Notes: generated by a model not told the origin, from the sequence alone. Shown: positions 24,092 to 33,217, counted from the stretch's first letter. The stretch: 64,000 bases of DNA from Anaerolineae bacterium (GCA_007123775.1 SLGK01000114.1:1-64000); one strand, 5' to 3'. Translations and numbers: made by a program.

Positions 24092-24925
24092 CTACGGCAT
24101 ATAAGCAATCCCGTGTTTGATTTGCTCTATCCATTCGAGAAGTGGATGGCGTTTCTCCAAATATGTATCAGACCATTGCCTGGCCAATTGATCGAACTGG
24201 ACAGCAGTGTGCTCGATGATGCCTAAAATGCCGGCAGCAGAGTAGTCCGAAACATCTCGTTGCAACCTCTCGACGATAGCATTCCCCATACTACCGTCTC
24301 GATGGATATTTGTTCCTTTCGCTCTATCTCGCAGCATCATACCCAGAACGCAGCAATCTCGGATCAAATCCAGCGTGAGATGTAGCGCGATCAGGTGATC
24401 GTTGCGGATGACTTTATAGCTGGCCACCATTGATTTGAACCAGAAGTGATTAACCAGTTCATCAAATTCGGCCTGTGACGGCCGCATCAGCTTCGGTGTT
24501 GGCCAAGTTTGGGAAAGAATGTCCGAGATTTGGTCTGAGCGTGAGAAGAGCAAACGAACACCTGGATAGAAGGGAATACGAGGCCACTTGTTCAGTTGCT
24601 CCAAGTTGGATTGGGAGGTGATGACAAAGTCGAGCCGCCTAAAGTCGAGAAAGCAGGCTCGTGTTGTGCCAAAAAATTCGTTCTCGGATTGTTCACAAGC
24701 GAATAGCGTGCCCAAACCATCTAGCCATTCGCTGGCAGGAAAGTAGCGCGAGAATGCCTCATCTGTGGCCACCAACAAGCAGTCCAGGTCGCTCCAAAGG
24801 TCAAACTGGTCGTCAGATTTCAGAGCTGAGCCGAAAAGAGCCAATGCCAATACATCATTGCTTTCCATCAGCAAGGTCTTCACTTCTTCAGCGGTCTCTG
24901 TTTGCCAGGCACCCAATCGAATCAT
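24092..24925 (-). CDS. aminoglycoside-adenylyltransferase-like nucleotidyltransferase
   Basis: Protein of 277 residues. The nucleotidyltransferase motif is ALALFGSALKSDDQFDLWSD followed by LDCLLV (G-S, then D-x-D) near residues 30-52. The helical C-terminal half is like that of AadE/streptomycin 6-adenylyltransferases. Substrate unknown. Single gene, moderately AT-rich. Confidence 0.75.
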   Translation of the reverse strand: MIRLGAWQTETAEEVKTLLMESNDVLALALFGSALKSDDQFDLWSDLDCLLVATDEAFSRYFPASEWLDGLGTLFACEQSENEFFGTTRACFLDFRRLDFVITSQSNLEQLNKWPRIPFYPGVRLLFSRSDQISDILSQTWPTPKLMRPSQAEFDELVNHFWFKSMVASYKVIRNDHLIALHLTLDLIRDCCVLGMMLRDRAKGTNIHRDGSMGNAIVERLQRDVSDYSAAGILGIIEHTAVQFDQLARQWSDTYLEKRHPLLEWIEQIKHGIAYMP

Positions 24926-24970
24926 AATCGACTCACAATTCTCTAGCCGTTGACTTCATGCCGCCTAACG

Positions 24971-25047
24971 GTCTGTTTAGGTCGTCAACAGCCGTTTCTA
25001 ATCCTGTACAGTGTAGCCCAACTTTCGTAACCTTGTCGCCTACGGCC
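24971..25047. repeat. dispersed repeat, copy A
   Basis: Shares the order GTTTAGG...CAACAGCCGTTTCTAATCC...CAGTGTAGCCCAACTTTCGTAACCTTG with 26673-26753 (roughly 80% by eye). Carries ACGGCCGT-like cores. No coding capacity. Confidence 0.6.
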
Positions 25048-25077
25048 GTTTACCGCAGCGGCTTGCCGCCGGCTCAA

Positions 25078-25446
25078 CTAGCGAAATGCTCTGCTGGAAA
25101 CAGAGACCGAGTTCTTGTCTGGGTCTTTCGTGTTGGCAAACTTATACCCATTGGCCACATGCACCGGCCCAAATTCCAGACCGTTCCGCGCTGCTTCCGC
25201 GATAAAGCCGCGCACGTCTGGCACGTCAAACGAGAGTTTCACCCCGGCCTGTCCCAGTTTAACCGACTTTGCCGCCTGATGAATCAATATACTCGCGCCG
25301 CCATTGCACGGAACGAGTTCGATCAGGCCTTCGTTGACTTCACCCGTCGTTTCAAACCCGAAATGGCGGGCATAAAACGCGGCGGTTTTCTTCATGTCTC
25401 GCGCATAGATGATGATCGCGCCCAAAGAAGGGGTCATATTTTCCAT
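25078..25446 (-). CDS. VOC-family (glyoxalase/dioxygenase fold) protein
   Basis: Protein of 122 residues with the single VOC module: LGAIIIYARDMKKTAAFYAR then HFGFE, and a second half ending FGPVHVANGYKFANTKDPDK. This is the usual layout of small glyoxalase-like proteins that bind a metal and act on, or sequester, small electrophiles or antibiotics. Start either ATG 25446 or three codons later. Confidence 0.85.
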   Translation of the reverse strand: MENMTPSLGAIIIYARDMKKTAAFYARHFGFETTGEVNEGLIELVPCNGGASILIHQAAKSVKLGQAGVKLSFDVPDVRGFIAEAARNGLEFGPVHVANGYKFANTKDPDKNSVSVSSRAFR

Positions 25447-25584
25447 TTCTCCTTCCGGCCGTCTGCGAGGAACGCGCCGATTCTAAGGAAGTAAACAGAC
25501 CAAGGCCAGTGGTGAATGGATTTATGAAGAAACCCTTCAGGCGTCACTCCGCGAAACGATTTTCCCAGCCATTGGCCCGCGAAG

Positions 25585-26559
25585 CTACAACGGCAGTTCC
25601 GTCCCAATGCCCATCGCTTTGGCGCGCTGATACACCTTGATGGCGGTGGCCATGTCGTCGAGGGCCAGGCCCAGGTTGATGGCCATGGTGCGTTCATTGT
25701 CAGATTCACGCCCTGGTTTCAGCCCGGCCGCTATTTCGCCCAGATCGGCGTAGGCTTCTGGCGTTGCGCGGAAGTAGCCCGCCTGGCGATAGTAACCCAA
25801 CTGGGCCAGGTCGTCAGTAGCCAGCTTATCCGCTTCGCGCAGGGCGGCGCCCTGCCAGGCCGAATCAAAGTCCACCAGCGAAGCAAACGCGCCGGGGGCC
25901 AGCCAGCCCGCCTCAATTTCTGGCGTGGGGTTCAGCAAAATAGGCCCGCTGGTAACCACCATATCCAGCCCTTTTACCGCCGCCGCTAAGCTCTTTACCG
26001 GCTCTACCTCGATCTGAAACTGCTCACTCATCTCGCGGGCGTAGCGGGCGGCAATTTCCGGGTAGAGGTCAAACGCCTTGACTTTTTGGATGTCGAAGAG
26101 GCAGGCCAACGCCTCCAGGTTACTGCGCCCCTGCACGCCGCAGGCGACAATGCCCACGGTGGCGCTCTCCGGCCGGGCCAGATATTTGGCGGCAACGGCC
26201 GTGGCCGCGCCCGTGCGTTGCGCCGTAATCCAGGTGCAGTCCATCACCGCCAGCGGTATGCCCGTATCGGGATCGTTGAGGATGAGCAGGCCGGTAATGT
26301 AGGGCAAGCCCTTGGCCTGGTTGGCGGGATAGCCGGAGACCCACTTGACGCCGGCCGATTCGAGGCTGGGAATGTAGGCGGGCATGGCGTGAATAAAGGC
26401 GTCCGGGCGGGTATGGATACCGGGCTTGGGAGGCATCTCCACCCTGCCATGCCCCTTTTCCACAAACATAGCCTCCAGCGCCTGGATGATCTCCAGCATG
26501 GAGAGCTGGGTGGCTTCCACCTCTTGCCGGGATAGGTATAGGATTGATCCGAGAGTCAT
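25585..26559 (-). CDS. ornithine cyclodeaminase/mu-crystallin family protein
   Basis: Protein of 324 residues. The family pattern is clear: an N-terminal YLSRQEVEATQLSMLEIIQA, substrate-side KWVSGYPANQAKGLP, ITAQRTGAATAVAAKYLARP and the NAD-binding VGIVACGVQGRSNLEAL. Members are NAD-dependent ornithine cyclodeaminases, alanine dehydrogenases or imine reductases. Strong ribosome site (GGAGGAAAAAA) before the ATG. Apparently a single-gene unit, followed by the VOC gene on the same strand. Confidence 0.88.
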   Translation of the reverse strand: MTLGSILYLSRQEVEATQLSMLEIIQALEAMFVEKGHGRVEMPPKPGIHTRPDAFIHAMPAYIPSLESAGVKWVSGYPANQAKGLPYITGLLILNDPDTGIPLAVMDCTWITAQRTGAATAVAAKYLARPESATVGIVACGVQGRSNLEALACLFDIQKVKAFDLYPEIAARYAREMSEQFQIEVEPVKSLAAAVKGLDMVVTSGPILLNPTPEIEAGWLAPGAFASLVDFDSAWQGAALREADKLATDDLAQLGYYRQAGYFRATPEAYADLGEIAAGLKPGRESDNERTMAINLGLALDDMATAIKVYQRAKAMGIGTELPL

Positions 26560-26672
26560 TTTTTTCCTCCTCTGCTATGAGACTCGCAACCGCCTGTTTG
26601 CCTTGCCTGCGGCATTGGCAACAGCGGTTACACATCTAGCCTTGAAACTGGGTCTGGCCGTAATCGTAACAC

Positions 26673-26753
26673 TTTGTTTGGGCTGCCAACGGCCGTTTCT
26701 CAGCCTCATCTAGCACAGTGTAACCCAACATTCGTTACCTTGCCGAATACGGC
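26673..26753. repeat. dispersed repeat, copy B
   Basis: Second copy of the repeat at 24971-25047, containing an intact ACGGCCGT and the segment CAGTGTAACCCAACATTCG. The first module (TTTGGGCTGCCAACGGCCGT) also recurs next to the 124-bp repeats near 19170 and 19990. Confidence 0.6.
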
Positions 26754-26808
26754 ACGGCAGCGAGCCGATCTATGTGGATCGCTCCGGCTGCTCGCGGAGT
26801 CAGGCACT

Positions 26809-27639
26809 TTAGGCAACCCGTGGCGGCCCTTGCCGAATGCAGTCGAGTACCGTCTCTGGCGATGCATCCCACAATTCTTTGATCCACCAGGTAACACCGG
26901 CCTCCAACCAGGGCAGCAAGCTGTCTTCTGGTTGAGCAGGATTCAATTCGGCCGTGTTGCTGCCAATTACAATATCGAAGGGGGTCGTTAAGGTGCGATG
27001 GGCTTCGACGTAGGCTTTCATTTCACCGATGTCTTGTGGGGTAACTGCTTCGGGTTTTCCATCGGCGCCCCATTTCTCCGCAAAGAGGCCGTCACACTTG
27101 AGAATTCGCGCCATTGATTGCCGGCGCGGCCATATCAGCGGTGCCCAAAGGGGGATGCGCGGTTGTTGAACGGGTTGCGGTGGGTAATATTGCTGGTCGA
27201 GCAAGGTCAGTTTCACCTGATAATGTTTGCCGTCATAGTCAAAGGGCTGGCGCTGATACATTTGGCTCAAAATATCAATGGTTTCATCCAGCATCTCCGC
27301 CCGCGCCCTGGGTACGGTTACTTCATCAGGAAAGCCATGCCAGCCCATCCACGTCGCACCTGTGCCCAGGCCTAAAATTAAACGGCCGTTTGACAACTGA
27401 TCGAGCGCGAGCGACAGGCTGGCAATTTTCCACGGACGGGTGAGCGGGACTGGGATCAGCATCGTACCCAGGCGTATCCGGCTGGTGGTCATCGCCGCCG
27501 CTGCCAGCCCAATCAGCGGATCTTCGCACCAGATCGCATCGCCCAAGAAGCAGCCATCCCACCCCATCTCTTCGGCCAGGGGCGCTGCTTCGGCAACCAG
27601 TCTGGTACTGTTATAGGGTAAAGCCAAACCAAATTTCAT
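26809..27639 (-). CDS. LLM-class flavin-dependent oxidoreductase
   Basis: Protein of 276 residues with the luciferase-like (beta/alpha)8 pattern: MKFGLALPYNSTRLVAEAAP, RIRLGTMLIPVPLTRPWKIA, LDQLSNGRLILGLGTGA. The cofactor may be FMN or F420; the family contains both. It is somewhat shorter than usual (about 300). Substrate unknown. Confidence 0.85.
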   Translation of the reverse strand: MKFGLALPYNSTRLVAEAAPLAEEMGWDGCFLGDAIWCEDPLIGLAAAAMTTSRIRLGTMLIPVPLTRPWKIASLSLALDQLSNGRLILGLGTGATWMGWHGFPDEVTVPRARAEMLDETIDILSQMYQRQPFDYDGKHYQVKLTLLDQQYYPPQPVQQPRIPLWAPLIWPRRQSMARILKCDGLFAEKWGADGKPEAVTPQDIGEMKAYVEAHRTLTTPFDIVIGSNTAELNPAQPEDSLLPWLEAGVTWWIKELWDASPETVLDCIRQGPPRVA

Positions 27640-27679
27640 AGCTGCGTTACTCTCGTTGTGATAGCGCCCTATGGCTGGG

Positions 27680-28801
27680 TTAGCCGGACGGTTTTAGCCG
27701 TTGGCTGTCGCTACTTAGCCAATACTCCTCTCCCCACAGCCTTAGCCAGCGTAGAATCAGATCCTCTCGCGTGTAAAGGTACTGGCTATCTTTTCGCCCG
27801 TATGTTTGAGCCAATTGGGCCACAGGCAGATGGAAATTGCCATACAAGCCGGGGGCTTCATCGTTTTCAAAGCAGCGCATGATTGCCTCCACACCGTCCA
27901 CGCGCAGATTGCCCAGTTTCCACCAGGGCATTGGTTCACCCAGGTTGGAAAACACGTCCAGTTCTGGGGTGACCATGAAAGCCAACGTGTCGGGGTGTGT
28001 GGCAAAAGGCTCGTTCTCCCCCGATAATTCGGTTAGCCACTCTTTCTCTGCTTTGCCCAAACACTCTTCAAGGGTTGACGCACCATGACATTGCTTGGTC
28101 TTTTCCGCCAGGTAGCCGGGGATGACGGATAAGACACCAGCGGTAGGGCGCAGATGCTCAATGTGGAACGCCTCGCCATCAGGAGCAATAGGGTGAACAA
28201 AAACCTCGAACTCATGCCCTAATTCGCGCACGCGCTGGTCCAGGGCCAGGGCATGGATGAGGGCCACAAATTCCTCCAATTCAGGCATCACACGCTCGGT
28301 CAAAAACAACTGCCACCGGGGTCTTATGCCTGCTTCCAAAAGCCGTTCGGTCGCTCGCAGACTGTCATGGAAAGAACCGCGCCGGCGGGTAAAGTAATCG
28401 GTGTTTTCTTGCAGGCCAAAAAAGCTGATTTGACATACGTCTGAACCGACGTCACGCGCCCACCGGGCATAACCTTGATCACGGGCCAATCGCCAAATGC
28501 TGAGAAGGTCAAACCGAACAGCAGTCCCCTCATCGCTCAATTCCTGTTCAAGTTCCCACAACTGACGGTAATTTGGCGCATAATCTGGCTCCCGATACCA
28601 GGTCATTACAATCAGTGGCTGGGCAAACGGCTCATTCTCTCCCGGGCGGATCCAGTCACGGAATTGTGCTGCCACCCAGCGCAACGTAGCTTCGGGGATA
28701 CGTCTGTTGGGCGGATTACCCAACCAACAATGCCGGCAGCGGTTGGGACAACCGGCCATGTCCAGCGTGACGGCAATCTTGCGTGACTTGAAACTCGGCA
28801 T
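27680..28801 (-). CDS. radical SAM protein
   Basis: Protein of 373 residues (start uncertain; an ATG eight codons upstream is possible). The cluster motif C-x3-C-x2-C is CPNRCRHCWLGN near residue 17-24, very close to the N-terminus. No second Cys-rich SPASM block is obvious. The context (LLM oxidoreductase 40 bp downstream) gives no clear pathway. A C-terminal extension of about 150 residues follows the barrel; function unknown. Confidence 0.82.
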   Translation of the reverse strand: MPSFKSRKIAVTLDMAGCPNRCRHCWLGNPPNRRIPEATLRWVAAQFRDWIRPGENEPFAQPLIVMTWYREPDYAPNYRQLWELEQELSDEGTAVRFDLLSIWRLARDQGYARWARDVGSDVCQISFFGLQENTDYFTRRRGSFHDSLRATERLLEAGIRPRWQLFLTERVMPELEEFVALIHALALDQRVRELGHEFEVFVHPIAPDGEAFHIEHLRPTAGVLSVIPGYLAEKTKQCHGASTLEECLGKAEKEWLTELSGENEPFATHPDTLAFMVTPELDVFSNLGEPMPWWKLGNLRVDGVEAIMRCFENDEAPGLYGNFHLPVAQLAQTYGRKDSQYLYTREDLILRWLRLWGEEYWLSSDSQRLKPSG

Positions 28802-28944
28802 GTTATTGTTGGACGGCCGTTTCACTTGAATCTAGCCAGGTCAATGACGGTAATTACCGGCCGTTCCACTATACCGTTAAAAGCATTCTCGACAATTGTC
28901 AGCAGTTTGTCAAGAGTCCGTTATGGATCTGTGCCCAATCTCTG

Positions 28945-28974
28945 TTGACAAGCGGTGGGCGTTTTTGCTACTAT
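28945..28974 (+). promoter_or_regulatory. sigma-70-type promoter of the T-box/aspS unit
   Basis: TTGACA at 28945-28950 and TACTAT at 28969-28974 are 18 bp apart, a near-consensus housekeeping promoter. Transcription would start near 28981 and run through the T-box leader into the tRNA synthetase gene. Confidence 0.75.
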
Positions 28975-28980
28975 GGTCTC

Positions 28981-29272
28981 CAACAATTTGATCATCACAA
29001 AGGCAATGAAGGGGACATGCTGTTGGGTCACCTGAACGACTTAGAGAGCTGTGTCATGTCATAGGCTGCAAACACGGCCGTTTAGCCCCCAGAGTGACAC
29101 CCCAGAGCTGGCCGGTGAACTACTAGTAGCCGGTTTCCGGGCGCGCCCGTTATTGCGCATAGGGTGGTATCCATAAATCACCCGCAAGAGGCCCCTGTGT
29201 TGGGGCAAATGGTGGTGGCACCACGAAGGCATAATTGGCCCTCGTCCTCCAAAGGACGGGGGCTTTTTTGTA
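28981..29272 (+). promoter_or_regulatory. T-box leader with transcription terminator
   Basis: A structured leader ahead of an aminoacyl-tRNA synthetase gene. It has an AGAGAGC motif (near 29041) whose GCTGTGT pairs with ACACGGC across a loop containing GGCTGCAA, as in T-box Stem I. Next are hairpins at about 29161-29183 and 29191-29206, the T-box sequence TGGCACCACG at 29216-29225 and a terminator. The base after TGG is C, which pairs with a G discriminator base, as in tRNA-Asp and tRNA-Asn. Uncharged tRNA would favour antitermination. I could not assign the specifier codon with confidence. Confidence 0.8.
29238..29269 (+). terminator. T-box regulated intrinsic terminator
   Basis: Stem GCCCTCGTCCT / AGGACGGGGGC with loop CCAA (one G-U pair), followed by six T residues at 29264-29269. 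It lies 22 bp before the synthetase start and partly overlaps the region needed for the antiterminator. Confidence 0.85.
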
Positions 29273-29291
29273 TTAAGGAGGAGAAGCTGTT

Positions 29292-30593
29292 ATGAAACGT
29301 ATTCGTACCACAGAAGTAGCTCACCACGTAGGACAACGGGTTTACCTGCAAGGGTGGCTGCAGAATGTGCGCCGTCTGGGGGGTGTTAATTTTGTCCTGC
29401 TGCGTGATGGGTGGGGCACAATCCAGGCCGTAACAGAAGCGGCCGTTGATCTGGAGCCGCTGGCCGGGGTAGGCCTGGAGAGCGTCATTGGCTTGACGGG
29501 TGTGGTGGTGGCCACTACCCAAACGGCTGCTGGCCTGGAATTGCACCAGCCCCAGATAGAGGTGATTACGCCCGTAACGGCCGAACTCCCGCTTACTCTG
29601 CACAAACCGACCTTAGTTGCCACCCTACCCGTTCTGTTGGACCAGGCCGTGTTGGCCAATCGCCACCCGATACGCCGGGCTATTTTTCGCCTGGCCGCGG
29701 CCGCTATGGCCGGTTTTCGCCAAGCGCTGCAAGCGCGCCACTTCACTGAGATACAGTCGCCCAAGCTGGTGGCCTCGGCCACAGAAGGGGGCGCCAACGT
29801 GTTTCGTCTCGATTATTTTGGCGGCGAGGCATTTCTGGCCCAAAGCCCCCAATTTTACAAGCAGATCATGGTGAGCGTGTTTGAACGTGTTTATGAGGTG
29901 GGGCCGGTTTTTCGGGCCGAACCCCACGATACATCGCGCCACATCAACGAATACGTCAGCCTGGACGTAGAATTGGGTTTCATTGAAGATCATTTTACGG
30001 TCATGGAACTGGTGCAGGTGCTGCTGGCGGCCATAATGAAGCAGATGGCCCAAACGGCCGTGACTGACCTCCACCTGCTCGACGTCACACTGCCGGTCGT
30101 ACCCCAACCCATTCCCCACATCCACTTCCGCGAGGCCAAGGAACTGGTCTGGCAGCAGCATGGGTTAGATGGCCGGGCCGAACCAGACCTGTCGCCCCAA
30201 GAGGAGCGCTGGCTGGGTGAATGGGCTAAAGCTGAGCATGGCAGTGATTTTCTGTTTGTGACCGGCTACCCCATGACCAAACGCCCCTTTTACACCCATC
30301 CCGATCCGGCCGATCCCATTTACTCCAACTCTTTCGACCTGCTTTTTCGCGGATTAGAGTTAATTACCGGTGGGCAGCGGCTCCACCGCTACCAGGATTA
30401 CCAGGCGGCCCTGACCCAGGCCGGTTTGCCGGAGGCAGCTTTTAGCCACTACCTGGATGCCTTTCGCTACGGCATGCCGCCACACGGTGGTTTTGCCATT
30501 GGCCTGGAACGGCTGCTCATGCAGTTGTTGGGTGTATCCAACTTACGCCTAACCACGCTGTTCCCCCGCGACCAAACGCGCCTGGCGCCCTGA
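29292..30593 (+). CDS. aspS: aspartate--tRNA ligase, archaeal/non-discriminating type (class II)
   Basis: Protein of 433 residues. N-terminal OB-fold anticodon-binding domain (GQRVYLQGWLQNVRRLGG), then class II catalytic core: motif 2 FRAEPHDTSRHINEY, motif 3 GFAIGLERLLMQLLG, and the Asp-binding region (THPDPADPIYSNSFDLL, TGGQRLHRY). Its length and motif 2 are those of the archaeal-type AspRS/AsnRS group; bacterial AspRS is near 590 residues. It may charge both tRNA-Asp and tRNA-Asn. AAGGAGG precedes the ATG, and the gene is controlled by the T-box just upstream. Confidence 0.87.
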   Translation: MKRIRTTEVAHHVGQRVYLQGWLQNVRRLGGVNFVLLRDGWGTIQAVTEAAVDLEPLAGVGLESVIGLTGVVVATTQTAAGLELHQPQIEVITPVTAELPLTLHKPTLVATLPVLLDQAVLANRHPIRRAIFRLAAAAMAGFRQALQARHFTEIQSPKLVASATEGGANVFRLDYFGGEAFLAQSPQFYKQIMVSVFERVYEVGPVFRAEPHDTSRHINEYVSLDVELGFIEDHFTVMELVQVLLAAIMKQMAQTAVTDLHLLDVTLPVVPQPIPHIHFREAKELVWQQHGLDGRAEPDLSPQEERWLGEWAKAEHGSDFLFVTGYPMTKRPFYTHPDPADPIYSNSFDLLFRGLELITGGQRLHRYQDYQAALTQAGLPEAAFSHYLDAFRYGMPPHGGFAIGLERLLMQLLGVSNLRLTTLFPRDQTRLAP

Positions 30594-30743
30594 TTTTCTT
30601 GGGATTGAACCGCTGCCTAAACTATCTTAGGCAGCATACTCGTCATAAATGGAAATGACGGATGACCGAGGATGGAACATGTAGAATGCCCTTCCGTTTC
30701 TTCGACACGCGCAGTGCAAGCTTTCGGTCCTTTGTCCTCCGTC

Positions 30744-31367
30744 CTATTCACGAGTGAGCGCCTCACGGCCGTACCATAGATAGGCGACCAGGAACATGGC
30801 GCGTTGCAGCAGGCCAATGATGTCTGGTTGGGTGGCCATGAGGAGGGGCAGGAAGGTGGCAGCGGCCACGGCCGTTACGTCCAGCAGCCGCCCCATTTTA
30901 TCACCTTTCTCACGCTGCAAGAAACGGACCACCACGCCAAAGGCAAAGGCAAAGCCCAGCACCGTGGCCGTCAAGGAGTGGAGAAAATTCTCCACGGGGT
31001 CAAAGGGAACGCCGGCCAGCCAGGGTGAGTGGGAGAAAGCGGCCGTGCCCACCATGCAGACGCCAAAAGCGAGGTGAAACCAAACGGCCGCGCGGGCCCA
31101 AACGGCCGTTTTGAAAGAAGCCAACCAGATAACGGTCAGGCCAAACAAGATAAACCCCAGGCGGGCCAGCCAGGCCCCCTCCAGCGCCTGCGCCGCCGAT
31201 TCGCTGGTGGTGTGGGTTAACCAGGAGTAGCCGGGCGGCATGAGCAGCGGCGCGGCCAGCAGCGCCACCGCCGAGAGCAGCAACAGACCGGAAATGCCCC
31301 ATTTTGTCACCACCGGATGGCCTGTTTCAGCGGACGCAAGAAGCGTTGTCATCAAAGACGTTCTCAT
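30744..31367 (-). CDS. DUF998-like membrane protein
   Basis: Protein of 207 residues with six hydrophobic segments, regularly spaced, and the DUF998-like features ALEGAWLARLGFILFGL and FDPVENFLHSLTATVLGFAF. Function unknown in the family. It stands alone, convergent with aspS. Confidence 0.75.
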   Translation of the reverse strand: MRTSLMTTLLASAETGHPVVTKWGISGLLLLSAVALLAAPLLMPPGYSWLTHTTSESAAQALEGAWLARLGFILFGLTVIWLASFKTAVWARAAVWFHLAFGVCMVGTAAFSHSPWLAGVPFDPVENFLHSLTATVLGFAFAFGVVVRFLQREKGDKMGRLLDVTAVAAATFLPLLMATQPDIIGLLQRAMFLVAYLWYGREALTRE

Positions 31368-31409
31368 AGTTGCCCAGACCTATTTACTGTGGTTTGCCAT
31401 CAGGTGTGG

Positions 31410-32138
31410 CTAAAATCCTTGCCAACCTGGCTGTTCATATTCCCAGAACAACATCTCGGCCCCCTTTACAAAGCCCAAGGAATGAGCCAGGGCATACGAA
31501 GCGGCATTCGTTAGCCTGTCTGGGATGAAAACCGGGAGTTGCTCCTGGGCCAATATTTCAGTGACGGCCGTGGCTACAACGGCCGTACCCATACCTTTAC
31601 GCCGGTAGGCCGATCCTACGCCCACGGCAATTTCACGTAGTATACCCTTTTTCTTGATGCCGGCATGGGCCACAATTTGTTCTGCCTGGTTACGGACAAC
31701 AAAAACCGGGCCATCAAACGCCTTCAGGATCGCCTCGCCCGCTATGCCGGGCCTCAGTTTTTCAACCGGATATGGTCGCATATGGGCTGATCTAAAAACA
31801 GGCGGTAGTTCTTGTGCGGGAAAGTAAAGAATCTCTCGTTGCTGCCACCCTTCGGCGTTGATGAGCTGGCGTGCCTTGCCCGCCATTGCCGGACTGAGCA
31901 GGCTTTCGTTTTTAAGGGACTCGACGAGCGTTTGGGCCACGGCCGTGTACCGTGGCGCTACCGAACAGATGACGGCCGGCCCCATAGAAAGCAACCAGAG
32001 GGTTATGACCCAATTAGCCCATTCGGGCAGCTCGCGTTTACCGGTTTCGACGAACGTCAGGCCAGGCGATTCAAATGCGGCCACGGGCGCATCCAGCAGG
32101 TGGGCATAACCCTGCTTCAATTTCTGGATAGGTTCCAT
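31410..32138 (-). CDS. GNAT-family acetyltransferase with N-terminal extension
   Basis: Protein of 242 residues (ATG 32138; an ATG six codons upstream is possible). Only the C-terminal third is recognisable as GNAT: IAVGVGSAYRRKGMGTAVV followed by NAASYALAHSLGFVKG. The first 130 residues are a helical domain I do not recognise. Substrate unknown. It overlaps or abuts the 69-codon gene upstream. Confidence 0.75.
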   Translation of the reverse strand: MEPIQKLKQGYAHLLDAPVAAFESPGLTFVETGKRELPEWANWVITLWLLSMGPAVICSVAPRYTAVAQTLVESLKNESLLSPAMAGKARQLINAEGWQQREILYFPAQELPPVFRSAHMRPYPVEKLRPGIAGEAILKAFDGPVFVVRNQAEQIVAHAGIKKKGILREIAVGVGSAYRRKGMGTAVVATAVTEILAQEQLPVFIPDRLTNAASYALAHSLGFVKGAEMLFWEYEQPGWQGF

Positions 32139-32143
32139 CTTGC

Positions 32144-32353
32144 TTACAAGCGCCACTCAAAACGGCTAAGCCCCAGCGCCTTATACCTCAATCTTGATCG
32201 GCAACAAGTGCCTGTGTCGAGGTCATAGATGAAGAACTGTTCATCTTTGACAATGGCTACCGGGAACAGTTTTTCCAGGAAGGGGTGAATGTCCCGGATG
32301 GTTTGCTGTACGGTAAAGATTTGTTGAAGCTGCGGTATGTACTTTGTCGTCAT
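32144..32353 (-). CDS. small hypothetical protein
   Basis: 69 residues, starting TTKYIPQLQQIFTVQQTIRD. No known motif; a cytosolic alpha/beta protein by composition. AGGA precedes the ATG at about 8 nt. The codon pattern looks coding and it precedes the GNAT gene closely, possibly in one transcript. I cannot assign a function. Confidence 0.45.
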   Translation of the reverse strand: MTTKYIPQLQQIFTVQQTIRDIHPFLEKLFPVAIVKDEQFFIYDLDTGTCCRSRLRYKALGLSRFEWRL

Positions 32354-32374
32354 ATATGTAATCCTGCGACAAGA

Positions 32375-33202
32375 TCAGTTTGCGGGCCGCAACCGGCCGG
32401 CCAACACCGGCGGTATTTGCCAGAGGCTCGACCAGCTTAACGGCCGTTGCGGATCAGCGTCTTCCGGTGCAAAAGCTGGCTCCTCCAGGGCGTCCAAAAC
32501 CAGGCCAGCAGCAAAGGCTTCACCGAGAAGTTGGTATAACGGGCGGTGATAATAAACGTGCGGTGTTGGTTCACCAACCGCGCCACCCGCTTTGACCGGC
32601 GGTATAGATAGGTAGGCGCTGATCTTCACGGCCGTGGTCGTCACCAACTGTCCACCCTGATCGGCCATCTCGGCCACAAACACGTGGTTGGCGTTAAAGG
32701 CCGGGTGAGTAGTGGCAAAGACGAAACGGCCGTTCTCGACCAACAAACGACGAGCGGCACGATAAAGGGGGGCGATGACGGGCATATCCATCAGGGCCAT
32801 CGTGCAGACGACGGCCGCAAATTGCCCCTCTCCCAGGGCCGCCAGCGCCTCTTCATCGGTCGCATCCACCACGCTATACTGGATCGGTTCGCCGGCTGGC
32901 TGGCCCCGCTGCTGCGCTTTTTCGATCAAGGCCGGGCTAAAGTCAACGGCCGTGACCCGCCCGCCCAACGCCGCCAGCCGTCGGGCCATGACCCCATTGC
33001 CGCAGGCGATATCCAACACGCGCTCGCCCGGCCGCAACTCAAGCAGCCGCTCCACGGCCGGGGCAACCAGGCGGCGATGGAACCGGTTGCCTTCGTCGCC
33101 GTGTAGCGCGTCCCAGAAAGCTGCCTTTTGCTCCCACAATTCCCGCCCTTCTTCCTTCTGCCTTCTTACTTCTGCCTTTGTGTAAAAGTTTGATCCGTTC
33201 AT
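32375..33202 (-). CDS. class I SAM-dependent methyltransferase
   Basis: Protein of 275 residues. SAM motif I (RVLDIACGNGVMARRLAALG) is near residue 62 and motif II (TAVDFSPAL) follows; the post-motif (FVFATTHPAFNANH) is of the Methyltransf_11/25 type. An N-terminal charged helix (KAEVRRQKEEGRELWEQKA) precedes the fold. Substrate unknown. Confidence 0.86.
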   Translation of the reverse strand: MNGSNFYTKAEVRRQKEEGRELWEQKAAFWDALHGDEGNRFHRRLVAPAVERLLELRPGERVLDIACGNGVMARRLAALGGRVTAVDFSPALIEKAQQRGQPAGEPIQYSVVDATDEEALAALGEGQFAAVVCTMALMDMPVIAPLYRAARRLLVENGRFVFATTHPAFNANHVFVAEMADQGGQLVTTTAVKISAYLSIPPVKAGGAVGEPTPHVYYHRPLYQLLGEAFAAGLVLDALEEPAFAPEDADPQRPLSWSSLWQIPPVLAGRLRPAN

Positions 33203-33217
33203 CTTGTGAATCCCCGT

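Noticed and set aside
26086-26535. Plus-strand open frame of about 150 codons opposite the ornithine-cyclodeaminase gene
   Set aside because: It mirrors a well-conserved minus-strand gene and reads as low-complexity Arg/Gly/Ala protein without a ribosome site.
29091-29100. GAC at the 3' side of Stem I as the T-box specifier
   Set aside because: It fits Asp but I could not fold the specifier loop unambiguously by eye; an AAC nearby fits Asn equally.
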